64,000 bases of DNA from assembly GCA_009773155.1 (NCBI GenBank), contig WOVA01000017.1:1-64000 (forward strand). The letters run 5' to 3'. A program made the position numbers and the translations under genes. Below the pieces are notes generated by a model. It was not told the DNA's origin, did not search any database, and saw only the letters and a program-made list of their open reading frames with translations. The stretch comes from Elusimicrobiota bacterium. GTDB lineage: Bacteria > Elusimicrobiota > Elusimicrobia > Elusimicrobiales > UBA9959. This document shows, in pieces, positions 17,201-25,145 of the stretch (position 1 is its first letter; the number at the start of each line of letters is the position of its first letter).

Positions 17201-18334
17201 ATGCCCACCGTACAGATAATCTCCTCGTCCGAAAAGGACAAGAACATACTCCAGGGCGCTTTCGCGGACCTGGGCGCCGAGACCATCTTCTCGCTGGACC
17301 TCAACGACGCCCTGGCCATCTTCGAGCGCGTCCGCCCGCGCGCGGTCTTCATCGCCGACGGCGAGGACCCGCCGTCCGAGATAAAGATAAGGGAGATATT
17401 GAGAATAGCCCCCTTCATGCCCGTGGTGGTCATGCTCAGGCGGCGCGACGCCGCGCGCGCCGTGGCGCTGATGAAGCTGGGCGCCTTCGACTGCGCGCAG
17501 TCCCCCTGGACGCCGGAGGAACTGCGCCCCTTGCTCAAAAAAGCCCTCAAGCTCAGCGGCACGGCCCTGGCCGTCGCCCCCCCGCCGCCGGACACCATGC
17601 GCAAGATCGTCCTGGCCGCCGGCGCCCTCGCCGCGGGACTCTTTCTCTTCGCTCTGGGCTACGGCCTCTCGCAGCACCGCAAGGCCGAGGCGGCCCGGAT
17701 ACCGGACACGGTGGAACTGCCGTATTCCCACCCCGCCGGCATCGCTTTCGCCGACGGAGAGGTGCTGGTGGCCGACTGGTACACACAGTCGCTATACCGC
17801 CACTCCGCCGCGGACTACAAGATAAACGGCGTTACCAGTTTCCCGGACCTCACCCCGGTGGGCCTGGGCCATTCCGCCGACAATCTCTGGCTGGCGACGG
17901 CCGACGGGCGGGTAGAGAGGCGCTCGCGCGACAAGCGGCTGACCAGGACGGCCTCGGTGAAGCACGGGATGTCCGCCCTGACCGGTGTCTGTTTCGACGG
18001 CCTCTATATCTGGACGGCCGACGGCAAAAAGGGAATTTTCCAGAAACGGATGAATAACGACGATATGCTCGTTCTGGGCGAGTATCCCTATCGCGGCGAA
18101 CTGGCCGCCTTCACCTGCGACCGGGATTTCCTCTGGGCCGCCGATTCGAGATCGGGCGAGATAGTGAAATTTCCCCTCGACAATCCCGAGAGATCCGCGG
18201 CGGCGATGTCCGTCGCTGAACTGTCGGACAAGACCTTCAGGGCCACGGCGCTGGGCACCGACGGCACCAGCGTCTGGCTGACGGGAGAGAGGGGCGGCAA
18301 AGGCCTGCTGATAAAGAAAAATGCCAGATTCTAA
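17201..18334 (+). CDS. Membrane protein: degenerate receiver domain, TM helix, beta-propeller
   Basis: Residues 1-120 look like a response-regulator receiver fold (RPRAVFIADGEDPP, PFMPVVVMLRRRD, GAFDCAQSPWTPEELRPLLK), but the acidic pair after strand 1 is replaced by SSSEKD and the conserved lysine is not evident, so phosphorylation is doubtful. One membrane helix follows (about 133-155; IVLAAGALAAGLFLFALGYG). Residues 170-377 carry repeated blades (GIAFADGEVLVADWYTQSLY, DNLWLATADGRVERRS, GLYIWTADGKKG, FLWAADSRSGEIVKF) of an NHL/SMP-30-like propeller outside the cytoplasm. I recognise no family with this order. It starts 4 bases after the PorV-LysM stop and overlaps the next gene by 14 bases. 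Confidence 0.65.
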   Translation: MPTVQIISSSEKDKNILQGAFADLGAETIFSLDLNDALAIFERVRPRAVFIADGEDPPSEIKIREILRIAPFMPVVVMLRRRDAARAVALMKLGAFDCAQSPWTPEELRPLLKKALKLSGTALAVAPPPPDTMRKIVLAAGALAAGLFLFALGYGLSQHRKAEAARIPDTVELPYSHPAGIAFADGEVLVADWYTQSLYRHSAADYKINGVTSFPDLTPVGLGHSADNLWLATADGRVERRSRDKRLTRTASVKHGMSALTGVCFDGLYIWTADGKKGIFQKRMNNDDMLVLGEYPYRGELAAFTCDRDFLWAADSRSGEIVKFPLDNPERSAAAMSVAELSDKTFRATALGTDGTSVWLTGERGGKGLLIKKNARF

Positions 18335-18641
18335 GGACTATATACCGGCGGAAATCCGCCTGCCGCACGGCGTCCCCTCCGCCTGGGGGCGGCTGGCCCG
18401 CGTGGACCCGGCCGGCTGCGGGCTGGTATCGCGCTTCGAGCTGAAAGAAGGCTCCGGCGCCGCGCTGGCCTTCGAACTCGGCGACGAGACTTTCTCCGAC
18501 ATAATGTCCCGCGTCCGCTCCCGCCGCCGCGACGCCGAGGGCTACTTCACTTACGAACTATTCTTCACCAACGAACTCCAGCGCAGGAACCTCCAGTTGA
18601 CCCTCGCCCGCATGCAGGGGATGCCTGGGGACGTTGTTTAG
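18321..18641 (+). CDS. PilZ-like small protein whose end is encoded by a palindromic repeat
   Basis: The 106-residue protein resembles a PilZ domain (GRLARVDPAGCGLVSRFELK ... FELGDETFSDIMSRVRS ... YFTYELFFTNELQRRNLQLT). The classic RxxxR cyclic-di-GMP motif is not clear, so binding is uncertain. It begins inside the end of the membrane-propeller gene (14-base overlap). The last residues GDVV and the stop codon lie within the left arm of the hairpin repeat at 18627-18719, so the present C-terminus was created by the repeat. The original end may have been longer. Confidence 0.55.
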   Translation: MPDSKDYIPAEIRLPHGVPSAWGRLARVDPAGCGLVSRFELKEGSGAALAFELGDETFSDIMSRVRSRRRDAEGYFTYELFFTNELQRRNLQLTLARMQGMPGDVV

Positions 18642-18719
18642 TTCTTTAGTTTTGCCCGCCGGCACCTCCAACTGCAGTCCCCAAAAGCCGCAGAAACTAA
18701 AGAACTAAACAACGTCCCC
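18627..18719. repeat. Family B hairpin repeat, copy 1
   Basis: The left arm starts GGGGACGTTGTTTAGTTC and is perfectly complementary over 26 bases to the right arm that ends GTCCCC at 18719. The core between them is about 40 bases of unrelated GC-rich sequence. The same arms occur at 34011-34097 with a different core. The element behaves like a non-autonomous REP/MITE-type unit. It supplies the stop codon of the PilZ-like gene and ends 6 bases before the -10 box of the following gene. Confidence 0.9.
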
Positions 18720-18737
18720 AATTTATATAATTAAGCC

Positions 18738-19940
18738 GTGGAGAGGAAGAAAAAGATCCTCGCGGCCGCGCTCGCGGCGCTGGTACTGGCCGGCGGCGGC
18801 GCGTGGCTTTTACTCGCGAAAAAATACGGCGGCCTGGGCGGGGCGGTCGCCGCCGCGCTGGCCGAAACGGCCTCTCGTAAAGCCGGGCGGGAGCTCAGGA
18901 TAAAGTCGGTCTCTTTCTCCCCCCTGGGCGGACTGACGCTGCGCGGCGTCTCGGTCTCGGAAAAGCCATCGTTCATAAAAGGCGTCTTCTTCTCGGCGGA
19001 GAAGGCGCGGCTGGCGGTGGCGCTGATGCCCCTGCTGCGCGGCTCCGTCGTCTTTTCGGCGGCGGAGTTCGACGGGGTCTTCTTCAAGGTCCGGGAAAAG
19101 GACGGCGAGTGGAATTTCAGGGACCTGCTGGCCCTGCTGCCCGATACGGTCAAAGGCCTGCACCTGACCTGGAACGCGAGGCGGCTGGTCTTCCGCGGCG
19201 CGCGCGTCCAGGCCGACCTGACGACCGCGGGGCTCTCGCTGGACATGACGGAGACCGACGCCGTCGTGAAGCATTACTCCTCTTTCGGCGGCAATTTCAA
19301 TATCGAGGCCTCGGGCCGGGCCGGTACGGCCTGGGGCGGACGTCTCTTCACCGGCGCCTACGAGGCGAAGATAGACCTCAACTTCACCACGCTGGGACTG
19401 GCCTCGTCATCGGGCAGGCTGGCGATGACGGACCTGGAGCTGGGCGATATGCGGCTGGCGCGGCTGGGCGGGCGCTGGGACTTTTTCAGGATAGGCCGCG
19501 GCGCGGCGCGCAACTATTCGCTGGAAGCCGAAGCCTCCGATTTCTTCGCTCCGGGCTACCGCAGCCCCTTCAGGGACGCGGTGGACAAGGGGCTGAAGTC
19601 TATTTTCTCGGCCATGGGGGCCGCGCCGCCGAAGACAGAGGACATAAAGGCGGACTCGCTCTCGGCCAGAGCCTCGCTGAAGGGCGGGCGCCTGCGCGTG
19701 GAGGAACTGCGCCTGGAAGCGGACTTCGCCCGGCTGCGCGCGGCTTTCGCGGCCGGGGCCGGCCCGGAGACCGAACTGGAGATAGAAGCCGAGGCCGCCG
19801 GGAAAAAATTCAGGGCCAGGGCCTCGGGCACCGACGCCCGCCCCAGGGTGGAGCCGGAGCTGTCGGAGTCTTTGCGGGAGGCCCTGCTCGCGTCCCGGCG
19901 GGGGCTGAAGGAATTTTTCACGGCGAAGCTGAAGATCTGA
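18738..19940 (+). CDS. AsmA-like membrane-anchored protein
   Basis: The 400-residue protein starts with GTG and a positively charged N-terminus followed by one membrane helix (ILAAALAALVLAGGGAWLLL). The rest matches the AsmA/TamB style of long beta-rich proteins: RELRIKSVSFSPLGGLTLRG VSVSEKP near residues 50-75 is the usual opening, with FDGVFFKVREKDGEWNFRDL further on. Such proteins span the periplasm and are implicated in lipid transport to the outer membrane. It is shorter than most AsmA proteins. TATAAT (18726-18731) lies 6 bases before the start and no Shine-Dalgarno is visible, so a leaderless mRNA is likely. Confidence 0.65.
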   Translation: MERKKKILAAALAALVLAGGGAWLLLAKKYGGLGGAVAAALAETASRKAGRELRIKSVSFSPLGGLTLRGVSVSEKPSFIKGVFFSAEKARLAVALMPLLRGSVVFSAAEFDGVFFKVREKDGEWNFRDLLALLPDTVKGLHLTWNARRLVFRGARVQADLTTAGLSLDMTETDAVVKHYSSFGGNFNIEASGRAGTAWGGRLFTGAYEAKIDLNFTTLGLASSSGRLAMTDLELGDMRLARLGGRWDFFRIGRGAARNYSLEAEASDFFAPGYRSPFRDAVDKGLKSIFSAMGAAPPKTEDIKADSLSARASLKGGRLRVEELRLEADFARLRAAFAAGAGPETELEIEAEAAGKKFRARASGTDARPRVEPELSESLREALLASRRGLKEFFTAKLKI

Positions 19941-19950
19941 GGAGGAAAGC

Positions 19951-21315
19951 GTGTCGAAAAAAATCATCGTTATAGGCTCCGGCCCCGGCGGCTATCCCGC
20001 CGCGCTGCGCCTGAAAGACCTGGGGGCCGAAGTCTCCATAGCCGAATCGTGGGATTTCGGCGGCACCTGCCTCAACCGCGGCTGCATCCCGTCCAAGGCT
20101 TTCCTCGACACCGGCCACCGGGTCCACTCCTTCGACGGACTGCGCAAGCTGCTCAAGGACGGCTCCGGCGCCAGTTTCTCCCCCGATATGCTCGACTGGG
20201 AGAAGGTCAAGGCCCGCCGCGCCGAAGTCGTCTCGAAGATACGCGGCTCGCTGGAGAAGCTCTTCCAGGCCAGGAAGATCGAGGTGCTGCGCGGGAGGGC
20301 GGTCTTCAGCGGCCCGAGCGAAGTGACGGTGACCGGGCCGCAGGGCGAAGTTAAGAGAACCTTCGACGCGGCTATCCTTGCCGCCGGCACCCGGCCGTCC
20401 TTCCCCCCGCCCTTCGACGCTTTCAAGGAACAGCTGACCGACTCGGACCGGGTCTTCGACCTTCCCGTGATGCCCAAGTCCATACTCATCGTAGGCGGCG
20501 GGGTCATCGGCCTGGAGTTCGCCTGCTTCTTCAACGCCATGGGCGTGAAAGTGGAAGTCCTGGAACTGCTGCCCGACATTCTGGCCGGCGAAGACCCCCA
20601 GGTCACGCGCGCGGTGCGTTCCTCTTTCGAAAAGCGCGGGGTTAAGTTCCACTTCGGCAAGAGGACCGCGAAAGTGGAGATCAACGGCGGCATGAAAGCC
20701 GCCGTGCTGGAGGACGGGACGCGGCTGGAGGCCGGAGAAATACTCGTCGGCGCGGGCCGGGCTTCGGCTCTCGAGGGCATGGGGCTCGAAAGGACAGGCC
20801 TGGAGTGGGACCGGCGCGGCGTGAAAGTGGACGGCGGCATGCGCACTGCGGCCGCGAATATCTACGGGGTCGGCGACGTCAACGGCCTCTCGCTGCTGGC
20901 CCATTCCGCCAGCCGGCAGGGCGAGATAGCCGCGGAGAACATCATGGGCGGCTCGCAGGAGTTCGACGAGTCCATCGTCCCCAAGTGCGTCTACGCCTGG
21001 CCGGAGGTCGGCTCCGTGGGGCTGAACAAGGTCCAGGCCGAGGCGAAGGGCCTGACGGTAAAGACTTCGCGCGCCTTTCACCTGGGCATAGGCCGCGCGG
21101 TGGCCTCCGACGAGACCGAGGGTTTCGCGCAGTTGGTCTTCGACGCCGCCGACGACACGGTGCTGGGCGCGCAGCTGGTCGGCGGGCCGGCCACCGAGCT
21201 CATCCATGTGCTGGCGCTGGCGGTGAAGCTCAAGCTCAAGCGCAAAGACCTTAAAGAGATTATCTACGCCCACCCCACGATGGCAGAGGCCATACACGAG
21301 GCGCTGCATAAATGA
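19951..21315 (+). CDS. lpdA: Dihydrolipoyl dehydrogenase
   Basis: This FAD enzyme reoxidises the dihydrolipoyl arm of GcvH and of 2-oxoacid dehydrogenases using NAD+. The 454-residue protein has the FAD Rossmann motif IIVIGSGPGGYPAALRLK, the redox disulfide C40/C45 in GGTCLNRGCIPSK, a second Rossmann motif ILIVGGGVIGLEFACFF for NAD, and the C-terminal YAHPTMAEAIHEAL with the catalytic His-Glu. The GTG start follows a good GAGGAAAG site. It lies about 1 kb upstream of the glycine cleavage genes, separated only by exonuclease III, which suggests that it is the L-protein of that system. Confidence 0.95.
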   Translation: MSKKIIVIGSGPGGYPAALRLKDLGAEVSIAESWDFGGTCLNRGCIPSKAFLDTGHRVHSFDGLRKLLKDGSGASFSPDMLDWEKVKARRAEVVSKIRGSLEKLFQARKIEVLRGRAVFSGPSEVTVTGPQGEVKRTFDAAILAAGTRPSFPPPFDAFKEQLTDSDRVFDLPVMPKSILIVGGGVIGLEFACFFNAMGVKVEVLELLPDILAGEDPQVTRAVRSSFEKRGVKFHFGKRTAKVEINGGMKAAVLEDGTRLEAGEILVGAGRASALEGMGLERTGLEWDRRGVKVDGGMRTAAANIYGVGDVNGLSLLAHSASRQGEIAAENIMGGSQEFDESIVPKCVYAWPEVGSVGLNKVQAEAKGLTVKTSRAFHLGIGRAVASDETEGFAQLVFDAADDTVLGAQLVGGPATELIHVLALAVKLKLKRKDLKEIIYAHPTMAEAIHEALHK

Positions 21316-22082
21316 AGATCATCTCCTGGAACGTAAACGGCTACCGCGCCGTACTGAAAAAGGGCTTCGCCGACTTCCTCAAGGCCGAGAAGCCGGACAT
21401 TCTCTGCCTGCAGGAGACCAAGGTCTGCGAGGAGCAGCTGACCCCCGCCGACACCTTCTTCCCCGGTTATACGCCGGTCTGGCGCTGCGCCGAGCGAAAA
21501 GGCTACAGCGGCGTCGGCGTGTTCTTCCGCCAGGCCCCGCTCGCCATAAAAAACGGCTTCGGCGAAGAGCGCTTCGACAGCGAGGGCCGCACCCTCTGGC
21601 TGGAATACCCCGGCTTTCACCTGCTTAACGTCTATTTCCCCAACGGCGGACAGGGGCCCGAGCGGATAAAATACAAGCTCGAGTTCTACGAGGCGTTCCT
21701 GGCGCATATCGAGAAACTCCGCAAGACCGGCAAGGCCGTCATCTTCTGCGGCGACGTCAACACGGCGCACAAGGAGATAGACCTGGCCCGGCCGAAAGAG
21801 AACGAGAAGAACACCGGCTTCCTGCCCGTCGAGCGGGCCTGGCTGGACAAGATAACGGAGAAAGGCTGGGTGGACACTTTCCGCGAGTTCAACAAGGAGC
21901 CGGGGCAGTACACCTGGTGGGATTATAAGACGCGCGCCCGTGAGCGGAACGTCGGCTGGCGCATAGATTATTTCTTCATCGACAAGGCCCATTCCCCCCT
22001 GGTCAAGAACGCCTTCATCCGCCCCTCGGTGCAGGGTTCCGACCACTGCCCCCTGGGAATAGAAGCGGCACCTGGTTTTTAA
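21312..22082 (+). CDS. xth: Exodeoxyribonuclease III
   Basis: This AP endonuclease and 3'-5' exonuclease acts in base-excision repair. The 256-residue protein carries the family motifs in order: MKIISWNVNGYRAVLKKGF, LCLQETKV with the metal-binding glutamate, the catalytic GDVNTAHKEIDL segment, WRIDYFF and the C-terminal SDHCPLG. Length is normal. Its start overlaps the lpdA stop by 4 bases (ATGA), so it is probably cotranscribed with lpdA despite the unrelated role. Confidence 0.93.
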   Translation: MKIISWNVNGYRAVLKKGFADFLKAEKPDILCLQETKVCEEQLTPADTFFPGYTPVWRCAERKGYSGVGVFFRQAPLAIKNGFGEERFDSEGRTLWLEYPGFHLLNVYFPNGGQGPERIKYKLEFYEAFLAHIEKLRKTGKAVIFCGDVNTAHKEIDLARPKENEKNTGFLPVERAWLDKITEKGWVDTFREFNKEPGQYTWWDYKTRARERNVGWRIDYFFIDKAHSPLVKNAFIRPSVQGSDHCPLGIEAAPGF

Positions 22083-22110
22083 AACGTGGGCGGTCGGACC
22101 GGACCCCACC

Positions 22111-22140
22111 TTGTCCCGCCTTTTCCATATTTGTTATAAA
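22111..22140 (+). promoter_or_regulatory. Likely promoter of the glycine cleavage operon
   Basis: TTGTCC (22111-22116) and TATAAA (22135-22140) are 18 bases apart, a fair vegetative promoter. The leader to gcvT is only about 30-35 bases, with a strong Shine-Dalgarno AGGAGGT at 22169-22175. There is no room for a glycine riboswitch, which often precedes this operon. Confidence 0.45.
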
Positions 22141-22178
22141 ATAAAGAGGTTCCCCTTATAAATCCCGCAGGAGGTAAT

Positions 22179-23306
22179 ATGTCCGCCACGCAGACCTTAC
22201 GCCGCACCGCTCTCAACGAGACCATGAGGAAGTACGGCGGCAGGATGGTGGACTTCCACGGCTGGGAGCTCCCGATACAGTTCTCCGGCATCCTCAAGGA
22301 GCACGAGGCCGTCCGCAATTCCGCGGGCATCTTCGACGTCAGCCACATGGGGCAGGTCTTCGTGACCGGCGCCGACGCTTTCAAACTGCTCCAGCAGACC
22401 AACGCCAACGACCTGCGCAAGGCCACGCCCGGCAAGGGCGTCTACTCCCATGTCACCAACGAGAAGGCCGGCCTGATCGACGACATCATCGCTTTCTGCC
22501 TGGCCGCCGACCGGTATCTCGTGATCGTCAACGCCACCACCGCGGTGAAGGACTACGAGTGGTTCAAGTCCCATGGCGCGAAAATGCACGTTAAGGTGGA
22601 GAACAGGAGCGACGATTATTCGATGGTGGCCGTGCAGGGGCCCAATGTGCCGAGGATGTTCGAGCAGTTCGCGCCCGAGGCGCTCAAGCTCCCCCGCTTC
22701 GGCATAGCCGGGAAGGAAATTTTCGGCGAGCGCTGCTTCGTCAGCCGCACCGGCTACACCGGCGAGGACGGCTTCGAGGTGACCGCCCCCCACAAGATCA
22801 TCGTGCGGGTCTGGGAGAAGATGATGGAGCTGGGCCAGCCCTACGGCATCGTCCCCTGCGGCCTGGGCGCGCGCGACACGCTGCGCCTGGAATCCGGCTA
22901 CCTGCTCTACGGCCAGGATGTGGACGACGCTCACACGACTTACGAATCCAACTACGGCTGGGTGGTCGCCCTGGACAAGGGCGAGTTCATCGGCCGCAAT
23001 ATCCTGGCCGCCCAGAAGGCCAACGGCGTGACGCGCCGCCTGACCGGCCTGACTCTCTCCGGCGGCGTGCCGCGCCCCGGCTGCAAGGTTTTCATGGACG
23101 GGAAAGAGACCGGGACGCTGGCCAGCGCCACCTATTCCCCCACGCTCAAGAAGGGCATCGGCGTCGGCTACCTGACCCCGGCCGACCTCAAGCCCGGCGC
23201 GGCGCTGGAAGTGGAGATACACGGACGGCGCGTGCCCGCGGAAGTATCCAAGGTCCCGTTCCACAGGGGAACGGCCTTCGCCAAGACGCTTTATACCGGC
23301 GCCTGA
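22179..23306 (+). CDS. gcvT: Aminomethyltransferase, glycine cleavage T-protein
   Basis: GcvT passes the aminomethyl group from lipoyl-GcvH to tetrahydrofolate, releasing ammonia and 5,10-methylene-THF. The 375-residue protein is full length and has the expected elements: RRTALNETMRKYGGRMVDFH, GIFDVSHMGQV with the catalytic aspartate region, SRTGYTGEDGFEV, and LGARDTLRLESGYLLYGQD. The C-terminal beta-barrel part includes GYLTPADLKPGAAL and ends with VPFHRGTAF. It is the first gene of gcvT-gcvH-gcvPA-gcvPB-ligase, with its own promoter and strong ribosome site. Confidence 0.97.
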   Translation: MSATQTLRRTALNETMRKYGGRMVDFHGWELPIQFSGILKEHEAVRNSAGIFDVSHMGQVFVTGADAFKLLQQTNANDLRKATPGKGVYSHVTNEKAGLIDDIIAFCLAADRYLVIVNATTAVKDYEWFKSHGAKMHVKVENRSDDYSMVAVQGPNVPRMFEQFAPEALKLPRFGIAGKEIFGERCFVSRTGYTGEDGFEVTAPHKIIVRVWEKMMELGQPYGIVPCGLGARDTLRLESGYLLYGQDVDDAHTTYESNYGWVVALDKGEFIGRNILAAQKANGVTRRLTGLTLSGGVPRPGCKVFMDGKETGTLASATYSPTLKKGIGVGYLTPADLKPGAALEVEIHGRRVPAEVSKVPFHRGTAFAKTLYTGA

Positions 23307-23349
23307 CGGTCAGCGGTAATTTTTCAAGAGCAGTCTTAAGGAGAAAAAC

Positions 23350-23739
23350 ATGCCTAAAGCGGAAGAACTCAAGTACACCAAGACCCACGAATGGCTGCAT
23401 ATCGCCGGCGGCGAGGCCACTATCGGCCTGTCCGAGCACGCGCAGCGCGAGATGGGCGACATCGTTTTCGTAGAGCTGCCTAAGCCGGGCCGCAAGCTGG
23501 AGAAGGACAAGCCCTGCGCGGTCGTCGAGAGCGTCAAGTCCGCCTTCGACATCTACTCGCCGATGAACGGCGAGGTGACGGCGGTAAACGACGCAGTCTC
23601 GGGCGACCCGGCCCTGATCAACCAGTCCCCGCTCGAAGGCGGCTGGCTGTTCAAGGTGAAGGCCGATAACCCGGCCGAGGCCGACGGTCTCATGGACTTC
23701 GCCGCCTACGGCGACTTTCTCAAACAGAACGCCCACTAA
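23350..23739 (+). CDS. gcvH: Glycine cleavage H-protein
   Basis: GcvH carries the lipoyl arm that shuttles between the P, T and L proteins. The 129-residue sequence has the normal start YTKTHEWLHIAGGEATIGLS and the lipoylation site K63 in VVESVKSAFDIYSP. A Shine-Dalgarno (AAGGAG) lies before the ATG, 43 bases after gcvT. Two palindromic family A repeats fill the gap to the next gene. The protein appears intact. Confidence 0.97.
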   Translation: MPKAEELKYTKTHEWLHIAGGEATIGLSEHAQREMGDIVFVELPKPGRKLEKDKPCAVVESVKSAFDIYSPMNGEVTAVNDAVSGDPALINQSPLEGGWLFKVKADNPAEADGLMDFAAYGDFLKQNAH

Positions 23740-23754
23740 ACCACCGGCGGCGGC

Positions 23755-23789
23755 CCCCGGGGACACCATGCCGCATGGTGTCCCCGGGG
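23755..23789. repeat. Family A palindromic repeat, copy 1
   Basis: A near-perfect palindrome with 17-base arms: CCCC, then GGGGACACCATGC, one central C, then GCATGGTGTCCCC and GGGG. The 27-base core recurs at 23808, 36281 and 53206. It lies between gcvH and gcvPA, 15 bases after the gcvH stop. In RNA it would form a strong hairpin that could stabilise the upstream mRNA or attenuate the genes downstream. Confidence 0.9.
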
Positions 23790-23807
23790 AGCTCTTCGCC
23801 GCCGGCA

Positions 23808-23834
23808 GGGGCCACTATGCCGCATGGTGTCCCC
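23808..23834. repeat. Family A palindromic repeat, copy 2 (imperfect)
   Basis: A second 27-base copy 18 bases after the first. The right arm GCATGGTGTCCCC is exact; the left arm is GGGGCCACTATGC and so has lost two or three pairings. It ends immediately before the Shine-Dalgarno region of gcvPA. Tandem, diverged copies suggest repeated insertion at one site. Confidence 0.85.
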
Positions 23835-23855
23835 AAGGAGTTCAGGAGCCGACAA

Positions 23856-25145
23856 ATGTACATACCTCACACGGAAAAAGACAAAGAGGAGATGCTCAAG
23901 GCCATAGGAGCAGCCTCCTTCGAAGACCTGGTGAAACAGGTCCCCTCCGGATTTCTCTGGCCCAAGTTCGACCTCCCGCAGGAGAGCCTGGACGAGTCGC
24001 AGGCCGCCGCCAGGCTCGCGGAACTCTCCAAAAAGAACTGCCGCCCGCTGAACTTCGTCGGGGCCGGCGCCTACGAGCGCTACACCCCGGCCGCGGTCAA
24101 GGCCATCACCTCCCGCACCGAGTTCCTTACCGCTTATACCCCCTACCAGCCCGAGGCCAGCCAGGGCACGCTGCAGGCCATCTACGAATTCCAGAGCACG
24201 GTCTGCGCCCTCTACGGCATGGACTGCGCCAACGCCTCGATGTACGACGGGGCGAGTTCTTTCGCCGAGGCGGTGCGCGCGACGGTGCGCGTGACCGGCC
24301 GCAGGAAGATAGTCTACTCGGCCGGCGTGCACCCGCAGTACATGGACACGCTCAAGACCTATTTCGCGCACTCGCCGGACTACACCTACGTCAAGGTGCC
24401 GATGAAGGACGGCGTCATGGACAGGGAGGCCCTGCCCGCCCTGCTGGAGGGCGCGGCCTGCCTGGCCGTGCAGACCCCTAATTTCCTGGGCCTCATAGAG
24501 GACATGGACGGGGTCTCCGCCCTCGTAAAGAAGGCCGGCGCGCTGCTGGTGGCCGCGTCCGACCCGGTCAGCCTCGGCGTCCTTAAGACCCCGGGAGAAT
24601 ACGGCGCCGATTTCGCCGTCGGCGAGGGCCAGAGCCTCGGCCTGCCGCTCGCCTACGGCGGCCCCTACCTGGGCCTGTTCTCCTGCAAAAAGGAACACGT
24701 GCGCCAGATGCCCGGCCGCTTCGTGCTGACGCTGCAGGCCCGCGAGCAGCACATACGCCGCGACAAGGCCGCCTCCAATATCTGCTCCAACGAGGCGCTC
24801 TGCGCCCTGGCCGCGACCGTCTATGCGGCCCTGCTCGGCCCAGAGGGCATGCGCGAGCTGGCCGAAGCGAACATGGGCGCCGCGGCCCACGCCGCCGAGC
24901 GGCTCGCCGGGATAAAAGGCTGCTCGCTCAAGTTCAAGGGTCCGTTCTTCAACGAATTCGTGCTTTCCGTCCCCGGCAGCGCCGCGGCGATGCGCGAGAA
25001 AGCCCTCGGGCAGGGCGTGGACATAGGCCTGCCGCTGGCCCCTCTCTACCCGGAGCTCGGCGAGACGCTGCTGGTCTGCGCCACCGAGGCGCGGACCGAA
25101 GCCGACATAGCCAGGCTGGAAAAAGCCGTCAGGGAGGCCATATGA
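23856..25145 (+). CDS. gcvPA: Glycine dehydrogenase (decarboxylating) subunit 1
   Basis: This is the N-terminal half of split P-protein, which with GcvPB decarboxylates glycine on PLP. I start at 23856 (MYIPHTEKDKEEMLKAIG), preceded by AGGAG at 7 bases; the open frame upstream runs through the palindromic repeats and encodes nothing recognisable. The 429-residue protein has FVGAGAYERYTPAAVKAI, RTEFLTAYTPYQPEASQGTL, QAIYEFQSTVCALYGMD and GASSFAEAV, all typical. It overlaps gcvPB by 4 bases, as usual in two-subunit systems. Confidence 0.96.
   Translation: MYIPHTEKDKEEMLKAIGAASFEDLVKQVPSGFLWPKFDLPQESLDESQAAARLAELSKKNCRPLNFVGAGAYERYTPAAVKAITSRTEFLTAYTPYQPEASQGTLQAIYEFQSTVCALYGMDCANASMYDGASSFAEAVRATVRVTGRRKIVYSAGVHPQYMDTLKTYFAHSPDYTYVKVPMKDGVMDREALPALLEGAACLAVQTPNFLGLIEDMDGVSALVKKAGALLVAASDPVSLGVLKTPGEYGADFAVGEGQSLGLPLAYGGPYLGLFSCKKEHVRQMPGRFVLTLQAREQHIRRDKAASNICSNEALCALAATVYAALLGPEGMRELAEANMGAAAHAAERLAGIKGCSLKFKGPFFNEFVLSVPGSAAAMREKALGQGVDIGLPLAPLYPELGETLLVCATEARTEADIARLEKAVREAI

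Noticed and set aside
18360-18385. LPHGVPS in the PilZ-like protein resembles the RHGVPS made by the family A repeat in hcp
   Set aside because: The DNA here (GCCGCACGGCGTCCCC) has no matching left arm and several differences from the repeat, so chance is more likely.
22083-22178. Glycine riboswitch upstream of gcvT
   Set aside because: The gap is under 100 bases, filled by a promoter and a short leader; no aptamer-like structure is visible.
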